Positions 9,284 to 20,235 are shown, counted from the first letter of the stretch. The stretch is 64,000 nt of DNA from an uncultured Vibrio sp. (GCA_947504195.1 CANNGN010000008.1:114921-178920); one strand, 5' to 3'. Numbers and translations are program-made. Notes: generated by a model from the letters alone, not told the origin.

Positions 9284-9628
9284 ATGTTTTCAGTTCTACT
9301 TGTGATTTACCTGTTGGCAGCGTTGGCTATTATCGGCTTAGTGCTGATTCAACAAGGTAAAGGCGCAGATATGGGAGCTTCATTCGGAGCTGGTGCATCA
9401 AATACAGTATTTGGCGCTGGTGGCTCAGGCAATTTCTTGTCTCGAATGACCGCAGTTTTTGCGACAGTATTTTTAATCGCTTGTTTGGTGTTGGGTAACC
9501 TCTCAACTCACAAAACAGATTCTCAATGGCTTGACCTTGAGGCTCCAGTAGCGACTGAGCAAACTGATGTTGTAAAAGCAGTGGATGATATCCCAGTTGA
9601 ACCAACTGGCGATGATATCCCAGAGTAA
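9284..9628 (+). CDS. secG: Preprotein translocase subunit SecG
   Basis: SecG is the small accessory subunit of the SecYEG channel. The 114-residue protein has two membrane spans (about 1-20 and 52-72) separated by the conserved cytoplasmic loop IQQGKGADMGASFGAGAS and GAGGSGNFLSR. I chose the ATG at 9284 because AGGTGG at 9273-9278 is five bases upstream; the GTG at 9275 lies within that ribosome-binding site. After the second span there is an acidic tail of about 40 residues (ending GDDIPE), in keeping with the variable C-terminus of SecG. A tRNA-Leu gene follows after 22 bases, as in E. coli. Confidence 0.97.
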   Translation: MFSVLLVIYLLAALAIIGLVLIQQGKGADMGASFGAGASNTVFGAGGSGNFLSRMTAVFATVFLIACLVLGNLSTHKTDSQWLDLEAPVATEQTDVVKAVDDIPVEPTGDDIPE

Positions 9629-9650
9629 TTTATAGAATAAATCGAATATA

Positions 9651-9734
9651 GCCGAGATGGTGAAATTGGTAGACACGCTAGCATGAGGTGCTAGTGCCTT
9701 AGGTGTGAGGGTTCGAGTCCCTCTCTCGGCACCA
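9651..9734 (+). tRNA. leuU: tRNA-Leu (GAG), CCA encoded
   Basis: The acceptor arms GCCGAGA and TCTCGGC close the molecule and the genomic CCA follows. The anticodon stem CTAGC/GCTAG encloses the loop ATGAGGT, giving the anticodon GAG. The T arm contains GGTTCGAGTCC. A short variable arm and the 84-base length fit a class II leucine tRNA. It lies between secG and the initiator tRNA, the position of leuU in E. coli. Confidence 0.96.
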
Positions 9735-9747
9735 TTGTTTGAGAAGC

Positions 9748-9775
9748 TTGTAATATAACATTGACGGCGTATAAT
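9748..9775 (+). promoter_or_regulatory. Promoter for the initiator tRNA and nusA operon
   Basis: A perfect -10 box TATAAT (9770-9775) is preceded at 16 bases by TTGTAA (9748-9753). A GC-rich discriminator, AGCCGC, follows and the mature tRNA-fMet starts 13 bases downstream of the -10. A strong promoter immediately before metY is the arrangement known from E. coli. Confidence 0.75.
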
Positions 9776-9788
9776 AGCCGCAATCGGA

Positions 9789-9865
<77 letters not shown>

Positions 9866-9966
9866 ATCTTAATATTCTGATTGGTAGCAAGTTTCTGCAG
9901 TGTAAACCTCACTGCAATTGAAGTGATTTTTATAATCAATTCAATGTTTCAGGGTCCAGCATCTTT

Positions 9967-9992
9967 AAACCCCGATTATCGGGGTTTTTTGT
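9967..9992 (+). terminator. First terminator between tRNA-fMet and rimP
   Basis: AAACCCCGAT (9967-9976) and ATCGGGGTTT (9978-9987) form an almost perfect palindrome, with a realistic loop of about five bases, followed by a T tract. It lies about 100 bases after the tRNA. Read-through would be needed for tRNA transcription to enter rimP-nusA. Confidence 0.88.
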
Positions 9993-10057
9993 TATCTGAA
10001 TGTTTTATGTGATGATATTTATCTATAAAAATCAGATGCTTGCATGGAGTGGTTGAT

Positions 10058-10077
10058 GGGCTCTGAGCCCTTTTTTT
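10058..10077 (+). terminator. Second terminator just before rimP
   Basis: GGGCT (10058-10062) pairs with AGCCC (10066-10070) and is followed by seven T residues (10071-10077). It ends only 17 bases before the rimP start codon. Together with the hairpin at 9967 it makes a tandem terminator leader. In E. coli the nusA operon leader also contains terminators, and NusA represses its own operon through them. Confidence 0.8.
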
Positions 10078-10094
10078 GTTTCTGGAGTGGTTTA

Positions 10095-10550
10095 ATGACT
10101 GGTTTAGAGAAACAACTGACTGATTTATTAGAATCAGCAGTCGTTGCATCGGGCTACGAATTAGTTGGGTTAGAGTTTATTCGTGCTGGAGCGCATTCTA
10201 CATTGCGTATCTATATTGACCATGAGAATGGTATCAATGTCGATGATTGTGCAGAAGTGAGTCGCCAAGTTGGTGCAGTACTTGATGTTGAAGACCCAAT
10301 TTCGGTGGTTTATAACCTTGAAGTATCATCACCGGGATTAGAAAGACCACTTTTTAAAGTAGAGCACTACGAGCAATTTATTGGTCATGAGGTCAGCATC
10401 GTTTTAAATATGGCTGTAGGTAATCGCCGTAAATGGAAAGGGACTATCCATTCTATTGAAGGTGAAACGATTACTCTTATTGTTGATAAGCAAGAAGAGC
10501 AATTTGTACTTAGCAATATATCGAAAGCTAACCTGATCCCTAAATTTTAA
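10095..10550 (+). CDS. rimP: Ribosome maturation factor RimP
   Basis: RimP is needed for 30S subunit maturation and binds free 30S subunits. From ATG 10095 the protein has 151 residues, close to the E. coli length. Diagnostic segments are [45 protein letters not shown] and NRRKWKG, followed by an SH3-like C-terminal domain ending KANLIPKF. The TGGAGTGG at 10083-10090 sets this start; the in-frame extension back to 10044 runs through the terminator hairpin and is unlikely to be translated. It leads the operon with nusA 20 bases downstream. Confidence 0.97.
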   Translation: MTGLEKQLTDLLESAVVASGYELVGLEFIRAGAHSTLRIYIDHENGINVDDCAEVSRQVGAVLDVEDPISVVYNLEVSSPGLERPLFKVEHYEQFIGHEVSIVLNMAVGNRRKWKGTIHSIEGETITLIVDKQEEQFVLSNISKANLIPKF

Positions 10551-10570
10551 AGTCTTAGAGGCTAGAAGTA

Positions 10571-12058
10571 ATGAGTAAAGAGATTTTAGCGGTAGTCGAG
10601 GCGGTTTCTAATGAGAAAGCTGTCCCTCGTGAGCGTATTTTTGAAGCGCTTGAAGTTGCCTTGGCAACTTCGTCTAAAAAGAAGCACAACATCGAAATTG
10701 AAGTTCGCGTAGAAATTGACCGCAAATCCGGTGAGTTTACGACATTTCGTCGTTGGTTGGTGGTTGAAGAAGTTGAGTTCCCAACCAAGGAAATATCTTA
10801 TGAAGCGGCAGTTTATGATGATGAGTCTATTGAATTAGGCGGCTATATCGAAGATGAAATCGAGTCAGTTAAATTTGACCGAATCACCACTCAAACTGCG
10901 AAGCAAGTTATCGTACAAAAAGTTCGTGAAGCAGAGCGTGCCCAAATAGTTGAACAATTTATTGATAACGAAGGTGAACTGGTCACTGGTGTTGTTAAAA
11001 AAGTGAATCGTGATGCAATCGTTCTTGATCTAGGTAACAACGCTGAAGCTGTTATTCTTCGTGAAGATCAACTTCCACGAGAGAATTTCCGTTCAGGTGA
11101 TCGTGTTCGTGGATTGCTTTATGCAGTTAAACCTGATGCTCGAGGTTTCCAATTATTCGTTACTCGCTCTAAGCCTGAAATGTTAGTTGAATTGTTTCGT
11201 GTAGAAGTGCCAGAAATTGGCGAAGAGCTAATTGAGCTTAAAGCGGCAGCGCGTGATCCGGGTTCTCGTGCAAAAATTGCAGTGAAAACTAACGATCGCC
11301 GAATTGACCCAGTTGGTGCATGTGTCGGTATGAGAGGTGCTCGAGTTCAGGCTGTTTCAGGTGAACTTGGTGGTGAACGTATTGATATCGTCCTTTGGGA
11401 TGATAACCCAGCACAATTTGTTATCAATGCAATGGCTCCTGCAGATGTGGCTTCAATCATTATGGATGAAGATGCAAACTCAATGGATATTGCAGTAGAA
11501 GCAGATAACTTGGCTCAAGCTATCGGTCGTAATGGTCAGAATGTTCGTTTAGCCTCTCAACTGTCTGGTTGGGAATTGAACGTAATGACAGTTGAAGATT
11601 TACAAAATAAACATCAACAAGAATCGATTCAATCAATCGAACAGTTTATGAAGTACCTCGATATTGAGCAGGACTTTGCAGAGCTTTTGGTTGAGGAAGG
11701 GTTCTCGACACTTGAAGAAGTTGCTTATGTTCCAGTAAATGAGTTACTTGAAGTTGATGGTATGGATGAAGATATTGTGGAAGAGCTTCGCTCTCGTGCG
11801 AAAGATGCACTAACCACAATGGCATTAGCAAAAGAAGAGTCTTACGGCGACGTAGAGCCAGCAGCGGATTTGCTAGCTCTTGAAGGGTTGGAGCGTGATC
11901 TTGCATTCCAACTGGCGGCGAAGGGTGTAATTACATTAGAAGATTTAGCTGATCAAGGTATCGACGATCTTGAAGGGATCGATGGATTAACAGAAGAGCG
12001 TGCAGGAGAGCTAATTATGGCTGCGCGTAATATCTGTTGGTTCGGCGACGATGCGTAA
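10571..12058 (+). CDS. nusA: Transcription termination/antitermination protein NusA
   Basis: NusA binds RNA polymerase, modulates pausing, and takes part in intrinsic termination and antitermination. The 495-residue protein has the full proteobacterial layout: polymerase-binding N-terminal domain (about 1-125), S1 domain (about 135-200, with [18 protein letters not shown]), two KH domains (about 230-345, including [14 protein letters not shown] and [13 protein letters not shown]) and two acidic AR repeats (about 365-495). The start follows GAGGCTAGAAG. It sits between rimP and infB and may autoregulate through the leader terminators. Confidence 0.98.
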   Translation: MSKEILAVVEAVSNEKAVPRERIFEALEVALATSSKKKHNIEIEVRVEIDRKSGEFTTFRRWLVVEEVEFPTKEISYEAAVYDDESIELGGYIEDEIESVKFDRITTQTAKQVIVQKVREAERAQIVEQFIDNEGELVTGVVKKVNRDAIVLDLGNNAEAVILREDQLPRENFRSGDRVRGLLYAVKPDARGFQLFVTRSKPEMLVELFRVEVPEIGEELIELKAAARDPGSRAKIAVKTNDRRIDPVGACVGMRGARVQAVSGELGGERIDIVLWDDNPAQFVINAMAPADVASIIMDEDANSMDIAVEADNLAQAIGRNGQNVRLASQLSGWELNVMTVEDLQNKHQQESIQSIEQFMKYLDIEQDFAELLVEEGFSTLEEVAYVPVNELLEVDGMDEDIVEELRSRAKDALTTMALAKEESYGDVEPAADLLALEGLERDLAFQLAAKGVITLEDLADQGIDDLEGIDGLTEERAGELIMAARNICWFGDDA

Positions 12059-12082
12059 TTTTTCAGCAGGGGAGGAAGCGGC

Positions 12083-14791
12083 ATGACACAACTAACAGTT
12101 AAAGCACTCAGTGAAGATATTGGTACTCCGGTTGACCGCTTAATTGAACAACTTGCTGATGCAGGCATGACAAAAACGAGTTCAGATAGTGTTACCGATG
12201 ATGAAAAGCAGCAGTTGCTTTCACATTTACGTAAAGAGCATGGTGATAAGTCATCAGATGGCGAGCCAACTCGTTTAACGTTACAACGCAAAACTCGTAG
12301 CACATTAAGTGTGAATGCGGGTGGTGGTAAGAGTAAGAATGTTCAGGTAGAAGTACGTAAAAAGCGCACTTATGTTAAGCGCAGTGCTGTAGATGAAGAA
12401 GCACAACGTGAAGCGGAAGAGCTAGCTGCTCGTGAAGCTGAAGCGAAACGTGAAGCAGAAGAACAAGCAAAACGCGAAGCCGAAGCGAAACGTGCAGAAG
12501 AAGCAAAACGTGAAGCAGAAGAAAAAGCGAAACGTGAAGCGGAAGAAAAAGCGAAAAAAGAAGCCGCTAAAGCAGCAAAACAACCTGCAATTAGTGATGA
12601 AGAAAAATTGAAGCAAGAAGCAGCGCGTAAAGAAGTTGAAGAACTTAGACGTCGTCAAGAAGAAGAAGCACTGCGCAAAGCTGAAGAAGAAAGCCAACGT
12701 CAAATTGAACTCGCTCGTGAAATGGCCGAGAAGAATAAAGAGCGTTGGTCTGCTGAAGAAGCGAAAAAAGATACTATGGAATCACAAGATGCCGATTATC
12801 ATTTAACGACTTCAGCAACTGCGCGTGCAGCTGAAGATGAAGCGGATAATAGCGTTGAAGAAGCACCTCGACGAGTGGCTAAACCAGCGAAACGTAAAGC
12901 GACTGAACGCCAAGAGCGCGATACAAAGCCTCGTGGAAAAGCAGGAAAAGCTGGTAAAGGCAACCGTGCTCGCAAAGGTAAGTTAGCTAAACCGACTTCA
13001 ATGCAACATGGCTTTGATAAAAATGCGACGCATACCAAGCCAGACATTATCATTGGCGAAACGATCGTTGTCTCTGAGTTAGCTCAGAAAATGGCTGTTA
13101 AAGCGACTCAGGTTATTAAATCTATGATGTCGTTGGGTGCTATGGTTACGATCAACCAAGTCATCGATCAAGAAACAGCTCAGCTTGTTTGTGAAGAGAT
13201 GGGTTATAAAGTTATCTTGCGTAAAGAGAACGAACTTGAAGAAGCAGTAATGCAAGATCGTGATCATTCTGCAGATGCACTGCCACGAGCTCCTGTTGTT
13301 ACTATCATGGGTCACGTAGACCATGGTAAAACATCGACTCTTGATTATATTCGACGTGCACACGTTGCATCAGGCGAAGCCGGCGGAATTACCCAGCATA
13401 TTGGTGCTTACCACGTAGAAACTGATAACGGTATGATCACTTTCCTTGATACTCCTGGACACGCAGCGTTTACAGCAATGCGTGCTCGTGGTGCTCAGGC
13501 GACGGATATCGTTGTTCTTGTTGTTGCTGCAGATGATGGCGTAATGCCACAGACAATTGAAGCGATTCAACACTCTAAAGCGGCTGGTGTGCCTCTTATC
13601 GTTGCGGTAAACAAAATCGATAAAGAAGATGCAAACCCAGACAACGTTAAGACTGAGTTAGCGCAGCATGATGTTATTCCTGAAGAGTGGGGCGGAGACA
13701 ATATCTTTGTTCATATCTCTGCTAAACAAGGAACAAATATCGAAGGTCTTCTAGAATCTATTCTACTGCAAGCAGAAGTTCTTGAATTGACAGCTATTTC
13801 AGATGGTATGGCATCTGGTGTTGTGGTTGAATCTCGTCTTGATAAAGGTCGTGGTCCTGTTGCGACGATTCTTGTTCAATCAGGAACATTGCGTAAAGGC
13901 GATATCTTATTATGTGGTCGTGAATACGGTCGCGTTCGTGCTATGCGTGATGAAACTGGTAAAGAAATTCTTGAAGCAGGTCCATCTATTCCTGTTGAAG
14001 TATTAGGCCTTTCTGGGGTTCCTTCAGCCGGTGATGAAGCGACAGTCGTACGTGACGAGCGTAAAGCTCGTGAAGTTGCGAACTACCGTCAAGGTAAGAT
14101 CCGTGATGTGAAACTTGCTCGCCAACAGAAATCGAAATTAGAGAATATGTTCTCGAACATGGATTCTGGTGAAGTATCTGAGTTGAACGTAGTTCTGAAA
14201 GCGGATGTACAAGGTTCGGTTGAAGCAATTGCTGATGCATTGGTGAAACTCTCTACCGATGAAGTGAAAGTGAATATTGTTGGCTCTGGTGTTGGTGGTA
14301 TCACTGAGACTGATGCAACATTAGCAGCAGCATCAAACGCTATCGTACTTGGCTTTAACGTTCGTGCAGATGCATCTGCTCGTCGTACCGTCGAAGCTGA
14401 AAGCCTAGACTTACGTTACTACTCAATCATTTATCAATTGATTGATGAAGTTAAGTCGGCAATGAGCGGTATGTTAGCTCCAGAATTTAGACAAGATATT
14501 ATTGGTCTTGCTGAAGTTCGTGATGTCTTCAAATCACCTAAACTTGGCGCAATCGCTGGTTGTATGGTTACTGAAGGGCTTATCAAACGTAACAACCCAA
14601 TCCGCGTTTTGCGCGAGAATGTTGTTATCTACGAAGGTGAGTTAGAATCCCTACGCCGCTTCAAAGACGACGTACAAGAAGTTAAAAATGGTTACGAGTG
14701 TGGTATTGGCGTTAAGAACTACAACGATGTTCGCGTTGGCGACCAAATCGAAGTATTCGAAATTGTTGAAATTAAACGTACCATTGATTAA
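12083..14791 (+). CDS. infB: Translation initiation factor IF-2
   Basis: IF2 is the GTPase that places fMet-tRNA on the ribosome. The 902-residue protein has an IF2_N domain at the start ([21 protein letters not shown]), a long Ala/Glu/Lys/Arg-rich linker (about residues 110-250) built of repeated [12 protein letters not shown] units, a second IF2_N region near residue 325, then the G domain with GHVDHGKT at 410-417, DTPGHAAF and NKID, and C-terminal domains ending IKRTID. A strong ribosome-binding site, GGGGAGGAAG, precedes the ATG. The initiator tRNA gene in the same transcription unit is its direct partner. Shorter isoforms from internal starts are known in E. coli; I cannot confirm one here. 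Confidence 0.98.
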   Translation: MTQLTVKALSEDIGTPVDRLIEQLADAGMTKTSSDSVTDDEKQQLLSHLRKEHGDKSSDGEPTRLTLQRKTRSTLSVNAGGGKSKNVQVEVRKKRTYVKRSAVDEEAQREAEELAAREAEAKREAEEQAKREAEAKRAEEAKREAEEKAKREAEEKAKKEAAKAAKQPAISDEEKLKQEAARKEVEELRRRQEEEALRKAEEESQRQIELAREMAEKNKERWSAEEAKKDTMESQDADYHLTTSATARAAEDEADNSVEEAPRRVAKPAKRKATERQERDTKPRGKAGKAGKGNRARKGKLAKPTSMQHGFDKNATHTKPDIIIGETIVVSELAQKMAVKATQVIKSMMSLGAMVTINQVIDQETAQLVCEEMGYKVILRKENELEEAVMQDRDHSADALPRAPVVTIMGHVDHGKTSTLDYIRRAHVASGEAGGITQHIGAYHVETDNGMITFLDTPGHAAFTAMRARGAQATDIVVLVVAADDGVMPQTIEAIQHSKAAGVPLIVAVNKIDKEDANPDNVKTELAQHDVIPEEWGGDNIFVHISAKQGTNIEGLLESILLQAEVLELTAISDGMASGVVVESRLDKGRGPVATILVQSGTLRKGDILLCGREYGRVRAMRDETGKEILEAGPSIPVEVLGLSGVPSAGDEATVVRDERKAREVANYRQGKIRDVKLARQQKSKLENMFSNMDSGEVSELNVVLKADVQGSVEAIADALVKLSTDEVKVNIVGSGVGGITETDATLAAASNAIVLGFNVRADASARRTVEAESLDLRYYSIIYQLIDEVKSAMSGMLAPEFRQDIIGLAEVRDVFKSPKLGAIAGCMVTEGLIKRNNPIRVLRENVVIYEGELESLRRFKDDVQEVKNGYECGIGVKNYNDVRVGDQIEVFEIVEIKRTID

Positions 14792-14871
14792 TCGACTATG
14801 ATGGCAACTTCATGCTCTATTAACTATTAATAGCAGCATGAGGTATATCACTATCGGTTGTTGAATACACC

Positions 14872-14902
14872 ATGGGGGGTTGGACATTATCCATCCCCCC
14901 AT
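14872..14902 (+). other. Stable hairpin between infB and rbfA
   Basis: ATGGGGGG (14872-14879) and CCCCCCAT (14894-14901) pair, and TGGA/TCCA extends the stem inside one T-T mismatch. No clear T tract follows, so this is more likely a processing or mRNA-stability structure than a terminator. It lies 30 bases before the rbfA start, in the middle of the operon. Confidence 0.6.
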
Positions 14903-14931
14903 TCTTTCTATCTATGTGAGAGAAATATAAG

Positions 14932-15327
14932 ATGGCGAAAGAATTTAGTCGTACGCAGCGAGTATCGCAACAGCTGCAAAAAGAAATTGCGATGATAATA
15001 CAGCGAGAAGTTCGTGACTCTCGCCTTGGTATGGTAACGATCTCTGATGTCGAAGTTTCTCGAGATCTCGCTTATGCTAAGGTTTTTGTTACCTTTTTAT
15101 GTGTTGGAGAGCAAACACCAGAAAGCTCTTTAGCGGCATTGCGTGAGCATGAAGTGTCGATTAGGATGACGTTAGGTAAACGAATTCGTTTGCGCTTAAC
15201 CCCTGAGATTCGCTTTTACTATGACAGCACGCTTGTTGAAGGGATGCGCATGTCTAACTTAGTCTCTGATACTGTAGCAAAAGACAATGAGCGTAAAGCT
15301 GAAGCAGGTCGTGGAGAAGAAGAATAA
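14932..15327 (+). CDS. rbfA: Ribosome-binding factor A
   Basis: RbfA is a small KH-fold 30S assembly factor involved in 16S rRNA 5' end maturation and cold adaptation. The 131-residue sequence has the typical [21 protein letters not shown] start, [21 protein letters not shown] and the [15 protein letters not shown] core. Its stop overlaps the truB start by one base (TAATG), so the two are translationally coupled. It follows a G/C-rich hairpin after infB. Confidence 0.97.
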   Translation: MAKEFSRTQRVSQQLQKEIAMIIQREVRDSRLGMVTISDVEVSRDLAYAKVFVTFLCVGEQTPESSLAALREHEVSIRMTLGKRIRLRLTPEIRFYYDSTLVEGMRMSNLVSDTVAKDNERKAEAGRGEEE

Positions 15328-16274
15328 TGGCTCGTCGTCGTAAGGGAAGACCTATTGATGGTGTGTTATTACTCGACAAGCCTACGGGAATCTCATCTAA
15401 CGATGCTCTACAAAAAGTAAAGCGTATCTTCTTTGCAGAAAAAGCAGGGCATACTGGAGCTCTTGATCCTTTGGCGACAGGAATGCTTCCAATCTGTTTG
15501 GGAGAAGCGACTAAGTTTTCACAGTTCTTGCTTGATTCCGATAAGAAATATCGTGTTATTGCTAAGCTTGGCGAGCGGACCAATACATCTGACTCCGATG
15601 GTGAAGTGGTTGAAACTCGTGACGTAAATGTCGATCAAACTGATTTATTAGCAAAGATAGAAACCTTTCGTGGCGAAACCGATCAGGTTCCTTCGATGTT
15701 TTCAGCATTGAAGTTTGAAGGCCGACCGCTATATGAATACGCCCGTGAAGGGATTGATATTCCTCGTGAGCCGCGAAAAATTACCGTATACGATATCAAT
15801 TTGCTGCGCTTTGAAGGCGTTGAAGTCGAAATGGAAGTGCACTGCTCAAAAGGCACTTATATCAGAACCATTGTTGATGACTTGGGCGAAATGCTAGGTT
15901 GCGGTGCACATGTGATTGATTTACGGCGAACTGAAGTTGCCAATTACCCTTACGAACAAATGGTGAGTTTAGAGCAACTTAATCAATTGCTTGAGCAAGC
16001 AAAAGAGCAAGATATTGCACCGAAAGAGCTTTTAGATCCACTACTACTGTCGATGGACACCGCCGTTCAAGACCTCGTAGAAGTGAACGTGATACCAGAG
16101 CTAGCTGATCATGTATTACACGGTCAACCAGTACAAGTATTTGGAGCACCTACATCTGGGCAAGTCCGAATTACCGCCGGTGATGAGCGTTTGTTTATTG
16201 GTGTTGGCATTATTGATAATGATGGCAAAGTGGCACCGAAACGTTTAGTTGTATTTCGAGACGAAGAGGCTTGA
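15327..16274 (+). CDS. truB: tRNA pseudouridine-55 synthase TruB
   Basis: TruB makes pseudouridine 55 in the T loop of tRNAs. The 315-residue protein has the conserved [19 protein letters not shown] start and the catalytic motif [15 protein letters not shown], with the nucleophile Asp47. RTEVANY and the C-terminal PUA-like domain (about 245-315) are present. It overlaps rbfA by one base and precedes rpsO, which has its own promoter. Confidence 0.97.
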   Translation: MARRRKGRPIDGVLLLDKPTGISSNDALQKVKRIFFAEKAGHTGALDPLATGMLPICLGEATKFSQFLLDSDKKYRVIAKLGERTNTSDSDGEVVETRDVNVDQTDLLAKIETFRGETDQVPSMFSALKFEGRPLYEYAREGIDIPREPRKITVYDINLLRFEGVEVEMEVHCSKGTYIRTIVDDLGEMLGCGAHVIDLRRTEVANYPYEQMVSLEQLNQLLEQAKEQDIAPKELLDPLLLSMDTAVQDLVEVNVIPELADHVLHGQPVQVFGAPTSGQVRITAGDERLFIGVGIIDNDGKVAPKRLVVFRDEEA

Positions 16275-16305
16275 TCTTAATTACTTTAAATACTCAATAT
16301 GCTAG

Positions 16306-16334
16306 TTGCTATATTGAGGGGAATTCCCTATAAT
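16306..16334 (+). promoter_or_regulatory. Promoter of rpsO
   Basis: TTGCTA (16306-16311) and a perfect TATAAT (16329-16334) are separated by exactly 17 bases, with a GC-rich discriminator (CCCGC) after the -10. It lies between truB and rpsO, 74 bases before the rpsO start codon. In E. coli rpsO is also transcribed from its own promoter. Confidence 0.85.
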
Positions 16335-16407
16335 CCCGCTTCCTCGTGTAGGCTGAATCAGAGATTGGCTTACACAAACTTTAAACTTTAACTCTCAGGA
16401 GAGAATT

Positions 16408-16677
16408 ATGTCTCTGAATGCAGAAACTAAAGCAGCTATCGTAGCAGATTACGCACGTGGCGAAGGCGACACTGGTTCACCAGAAGTACAAGTAGCACTA
16501 CTTACAGCTTCTATTAACCACCTACAAGGTCACTTCAAAGAGCACAAAGGCGATCACCATAGCCGTCGTGGTCTTTTACGCATGGTTTCAAGCCGTCGTA
16601 AACTTCTAGATTACCTTAAAGGTAAAGATCTAGATCGTTACCACACTCTAATCCAACGTCTTGGCTTACGTCGCTAA
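16408..16677 (+). CDS. rpsO: 30S ribosomal protein S15
   Basis: S15 is a primary 16S rRNA-binding protein of the small subunit. The 89-residue sequence is standard, with the [20 protein letters not shown] and [21 protein letters not shown] segments and the LIQRLGLRR end. The ribosome-binding site CAGGAGAG precedes the ATG. In E. coli S15 represses its own translation through a pseudoknot around the start; I did not test for one here. A strong terminator follows. Confidence 0.99.
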   Translation: MSLNAETKAAIVADYARGEGDTGSPEVQVALLTASINHLQGHFKEHKGDHHSRRGLLRMVSSRRKLLDYLKGKDLDRYHTLIQRLGLRR

Positions 16678-16692
16678 GAACTGGATTTTAAT

Positions 16693-16719
16693 AAAAAAGG
16701 GGCTTAATGCCCCTTTTTT
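16693..16719 (+). terminator. Intrinsic terminator after rpsO
   Basis: AGGGGC (16698-16703) and GCCCCT (16709-16714) enclose TTAAT and are followed by a T run; A residues on the left extend the stem. Confidence 0.92.
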
Positions 16720-16836
16720 AATGCCTAAACTTGGCACATTTACTGGTTAGTAGTTTATACTAGCCAGCGTCTTTATTTGTTTTTAAATCAAGACAATTAG
16801 GCTCAAACATTACAGTCACCGAAGTCGGCCAGCAGG

Positions 16837-16890
16837 TCGCGACTACTCAAAAGGGTTTTAATTAAAATAGACTCTTTTTATTAGTCGCGA
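16837..16890 (+). promoter_or_regulatory. pnp leader double-stranded hairpin (RNase III-type autoregulation element)
   Basis: TCGCGACTA (16837-16845) is perfectly complementary to TAGTCGCGA (16882-16890). The inner segment continues the pairing through AAAAGGGT against ACTCTTTT and ends in TTTTAATTAAAA. The long, nearly continuous duplex lies 60 bases before the pnp start codon. In E. coli RNase III cleaves such a leader stem and PNPase then destabilises its own mRNA. The same mechanism is inferred here from structure and position. Confidence 0.75.
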
Positions 16891-16950
16891 TTAGTAGTGT
16901 TTGGAGTATTGATAATAAATATCTAGGAACTCCTAGAAAAGGAAATATTA

Positions 16951-19080
16951 ATGTTCGAAAAACCAGTCGTTAAGACATTTCAATACGGTAACCATACCGT
17001 AACGTTAGAAACTGGTGTGATTGCTCGTCAAGCAACCGCTGGTGTTATGGTTACAATGGATGATACTTCTGTTTTTGTATCAGTTGTTGGTAAGAAAAAT
17101 GCGGTACAAGGCCAAGATTTCTTCCCGCTAACGGTTAACTACCAAGAACGTACTTACGCAGCAGGTAAAATCCCTGGTGGTTTCTTCAAGCGTGAAGGAC
17201 GTCCATCAGAAGGCGAAACCTTAACTTCTCGCCTGATTGACCGCCCAGTTCGTCCACTGTTCCCAGAAGGGTTCACTAACGAAGTTCAAATCATCGCGAC
17301 CGTTATGGCAGTTAACCCAGACGTTCAACCTGATATTCCAGCATTGATTGGTACTTCTGCTGCATTGAGCATTTCTGGCCTACCATTCAATGGCCCAATC
17401 GGCGCAGCTCGTGTTGGTCATATTGATGGTCAGTTAGTACTAAACCCAAGCCAAACTGAGTTAGCTGAGTCTCGCTTGGATCTTGTTGTCGCTGGTACGC
17501 AAAATGCCGTATTAATGGTTGAATCTGAAGCCGATATCCTAACGGAAGAAGAAATGCTTGCTGCAGTTGTTTACGGCCATGATCAACAACAAGCTGTAAT
17601 CAATGCAATCAATGAGTTTGCTGCTGAAGTTGCAACGCCATCTTGGGATTGGGTTGCACCAGTTGAAAATGTTGAGCTAAAAGCAAAAATAGCAGAACTA
17701 GCCGAAACTGGCTTGGTTGAAGCTTACCAAATTACAGATAAAATGGCTCGTTACGACCAAGTTGCCGTAATTCGTGATCAAGTTGTTGAAACATTAGTCG
17801 CTCAAGATGAGAGCATCGATACTGCTGAAGTGAAAGATATCTTCCACTCACTGGAAAAAACAGTTGTACGCGGTCGCATTATTTCTGGTGCTCCACGTAT
17901 TGATGGTCGTGAGAAAGACATGGTTCGCGCACTTGACGTACGTACAGGCGTACTTCCACGTGTTCACGGTTCGTCTTTGTTCACTCGTGGCGAAACTCAG
18001 GCTATCGTTACCGCAACACTTGGTACACAGCGTGATGCGCAAATCATTGATGAGTTAACGGGTGAGCGTAAAGATCACTTCTTGCTTCACTATAACTTCC
18101 CTCCATACTGTGTTGGTGAAACTGGATTTGTTGGCTCGCCTAAGCGTCGTGAAATCGGCCATGGTCGTCTAGCAAAACGTGGTATCGCAGCGGTAATGCC
18201 AACTCCAGAAGAGTTCCCGTACACCGTTCGTGTTGTTTCTGAGATCACAGAATCAAACGGTTCATCTTCGATGGCTTCGGTTTGTGGTACTTCTCTAGCA
18301 CTTATGGACGCAGGTGTTCCAATTAAAGCATCTGTTGCGGGTATCGCAATGGGTCTTGTGAAAGAAGGCGATGACTTCGTTGTTCTTTCTGACATTCTTG
18401 GCGATGAAGATCACCTAGGTGACATGGACTTTAAAGTAGCAGGTAGCTCTAACGGTGTTACTGCACTTCAAATGGACATTAAGATCGAAGGTATCACCAA
18501 AGAAATTATGCAAATGGCGTTGAACCAAGCAAAAGGTGCTCGCTTGCACATTCTTTCTGTTATGGATGAAGCTCTTTCTAGCTCACGCGAAGAAATCTCT
18601 GAGTTCGCTCCTCGTATCTACACGATGAAGATCAGCTCTGAGAAAATCAAAGATGTTATCGGTAAAGGCGGTGCAGTTATTCGTTCTTTGACTGAAGAAA
18701 CAGGCACTACAATCGAAATCGGTGATGATGGCACCATTAAGATTGCAGCCACTGAAGGCGCAGCTGCAAAAGAAGCGATTCGTCGTATCGAAGAGATCAC
18801 TGCTGAAGTTGAAGTTGGTCGTATCTACACGGGTAAAGTTGCACGTCTTGCTGATTTCGGCGCATTTGTGACAATTCTTCCTGGTAAAGATGGTCTCGTA
18901 CACATTTCTCAAATTGCAGATAAGCGTGTTGAGAAAGTCTCTGACTACTTAGCTGAAGGTCAAGAAGTTCAAGTTAAAGTACTTGAAATCGACCGTCAAG
19001 GTCGTGTACGTCTTAGCATGAAAGAGGCCGTTGAAAAGCCAGCTGAAGGTGCTGAAAAGCCAGCAGCTGATGCCGAGTAA
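16951..19080 (+). CDS. pnp: Polyribonucleotide nucleotidyltransferase (PNPase)
   Basis: PNPase is a trimeric 3'-5' phosphorolytic exoribonuclease and a degradosome component. The 709-residue protein has two RNase PH domains (about 10-220 and 310-545), joined by an all-helical segment, then KH (about 550-615, with [14 protein letters not shown]) and S1 (about 620-690) RNA-binding domains. The phosphate and metal site segments [10 protein letters not shown] and [15 protein letters not shown] are intact. The C-terminus is a short Ala/Glu/Pro tail. The leader has a long hairpin and a possible promoter (TTGGCA at 16731, TATACT at 16756, spacing 19). A terminator follows. Confidence 0.99.
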   Translation: MFEKPVVKTFQYGNHTVTLETGVIARQATAGVMVTMDDTSVFVSVVGKKNAVQGQDFFPLTVNYQERTYAAGKIPGGFFKREGRPSEGETLTSRLIDRPVRPLFPEGFTNEVQIIATVMAVNPDVQPDIPALIGTSAALSISGLPFNGPIGAARVGHIDGQLVLNPSQTELAESRLDLVVAGTQNAVLMVESEADILTEEEMLAAVVYGHDQQQAVINAINEFAAEVATPSWDWVAPVENVELKAKIAELAETGLVEAYQITDKMARYDQVAVIRDQVVETLVAQDESIDTAEVKDIFHSLEKTVVRGRIISGAPRIDGREKDMVRALDVRTGVLPRVHGSSLFTRGETQAIVTATLGTQRDAQIIDELTGERKDHFLLHYNFPPYCVGETGFVGSPKRREIGHGRLAKRGIAAVMPTPEEFPYTVRVVSEITESNGSSSMASVCGTSLALMDAGVPIKASVAGIAMGLVKEGDDFVVLSDILGDEDHLGDMDFKVAGSSNGVTALQMDIKIEGITKEIMQMALNQAKGARLHILSVMDEALSSSREEISEFAPRIYTMKISSEKIKDVIGKGGAVIRSLTEETGTTIEIGDDGTIKIAATEGAAAKEAIRRIEEITAEVEVGRIYTGKVARLADFGAFVTILPGKDGLVHISQIADKRVEKVSDYLAEGQEVQVKVLEIDRQGRVRLSMKEAVEKPAEGAEKPAADAE

Positions 19081-19102
19081 ATGATTCAACAATAAAGTAT
19101 CT

Positions 19103-19130
19103 AAAGGGAGCCATTGGCTCCCTTTTTTTA
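19103..19130 (+). terminator. Intrinsic terminator after pnp
   Basis: AAAGGGAGCC (19103-19112) and GGCTCCCTTT (19116-19125) form a perfect ten-pair stem around ATT, followed by a T run. Confidence 0.93.
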
Positions 19131-19282
19131 TGTAGGTTTCTTATGATTAGTAGCCTATATTCAATATGTTAATATCGCAATTATTGATACTTTTGTATCA
19201 GTAGTTTTAATAGAACGATGCTATAGTTACTAATATGATTAGTGAAAAACTGTAATGCAGTGGAATTACGTAGGAGTTTGAA

Positions 19283-20179
19283 TTGAATTGGATTAAAGCG
19301 GTTGTGCTGAGCTTAACTGTATTGCTTGCAGTCGGTTGTTCCTCAACACCACCATCATCATCTTGGGTATTTCCTCCTATGGCACGTCCCCTTCAAGCGC
19401 CAGTTGACAAAGAAGTACAGCTTGTTCGTCTTAGCCAATTACTCCAGCGTGACGACCTTTCGGACGATTTGCGAGCTAAAATCTATTTTGAACGTGGTAA
19501 TAATTACGATCTTCTTGGTCTGAGAAATTTAGCACGTTACGATTTTGAACAATCTCTACGTTACAATCCGGCTCAGTCACAAGTGTTTAATATGCTTGGC
19601 GTATATTTTACTCAGGTTGGAGACTTCGATTCCGCGTATGAAGCATTTGGTTCAAGTTTAGAGCTGGATGAAAACAATGTGTTTACAATGCGTAATCAAG
19701 CTATCGCCCTTTATTATGGTCATCGCCCTACGATTGCTTTAGAAGAAATCAATAAGTTAAAAAATGCCCAGGTCGATGACCCATTCGCCTTTATATGGTA
19801 CTACTTGATAGAATTTGAAACTGACCCTGTTGATGCCCATAAAAACTTGAATCAAGCTTACGTTAATTATGGAAATGATGAAGAGTGGGGATGGAACATT
19901 GTCGCCATGATGTTGGGTAATTTGTCAGCGACTGATTTATTCAATGAAACATTGGAAGGCACTCGAGATAATCAAGTATTGGCCGAGCGATTAACCGAGG
20001 TGTACTTTTACCTAGGAAAGCGAGATGCATTGTTAGGAAAGTATGCAAGTGCCATTTCTCTATTTAAATTAGCGATGGCATTTAATGTATACGAGTATGT
20101 CGAGCATCGGTATGCGTCACTTGAATTAGAAGGTATTTACTTCCAATTGCAGCAGCTTGACGAATTACCGGTGGAATGA
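19283..20179 (+). CDS. nlpI: Outer-membrane lipoprotein NlpI (TPR protein)
   Basis: NlpI is a TPR lipoprotein that, in E. coli, acts as an adaptor for periplasmic peptidoglycan endopeptidases and the Prc protease. The 298-residue protein has a lipoprotein signal with the lipobox LLAVGC (Cys19), followed by Ser, which favours outer-membrane sorting. TPR repeats occupy about 60-170, for example KIYFERGNNYDLLGLRNLARYDF. The start is TTG at 19283, with TAGGAG at 19271-19276 six bases before it; no nearby ATG fits. Its place after pnp is conserved in enterobacteria and Vibrio. Confidence 0.95.
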   Translation: MNWIKAVVLSLTVLLAVGCSSTPPSSSWVFPPMARPLQAPVDKEVQLVRLSQLLQRDDLSDDLRAKIYFERGNNYDLLGLRNLARYDFEQSLRYNPAQSQVFNMLGVYFTQVGDFDSAYEAFGSSLELDENNVFTMRNQAIALYYGHRPTIALEEINKLKNAQVDDPFAFIWYYLIEFETDPVDAHKNLNQAYVNYGNDEEWGWNIVAMMLGNLSATDLFNETLEGTRDNQVLAERLTEVYFYLGKRDALLGKYASAISLFKLAMAFNVYEYVEHRYASLELEGIYFQLQQLDELPVE

Positions 20180-20235
20180 GAATAAGACTCAAAAATTCTG
20201 CTTCGTTTGAGGTTGGCTAAAACGTTTCTTAACAT

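Noticed and set aside
12422..12703. Phe-rich open frame on the minus strand inside infB
   Set aside because: It is the mirror of the Ala/Glu/Lys-rich linker of IF2; the composition follows from the sense codons, and it has no ribosome-binding site.
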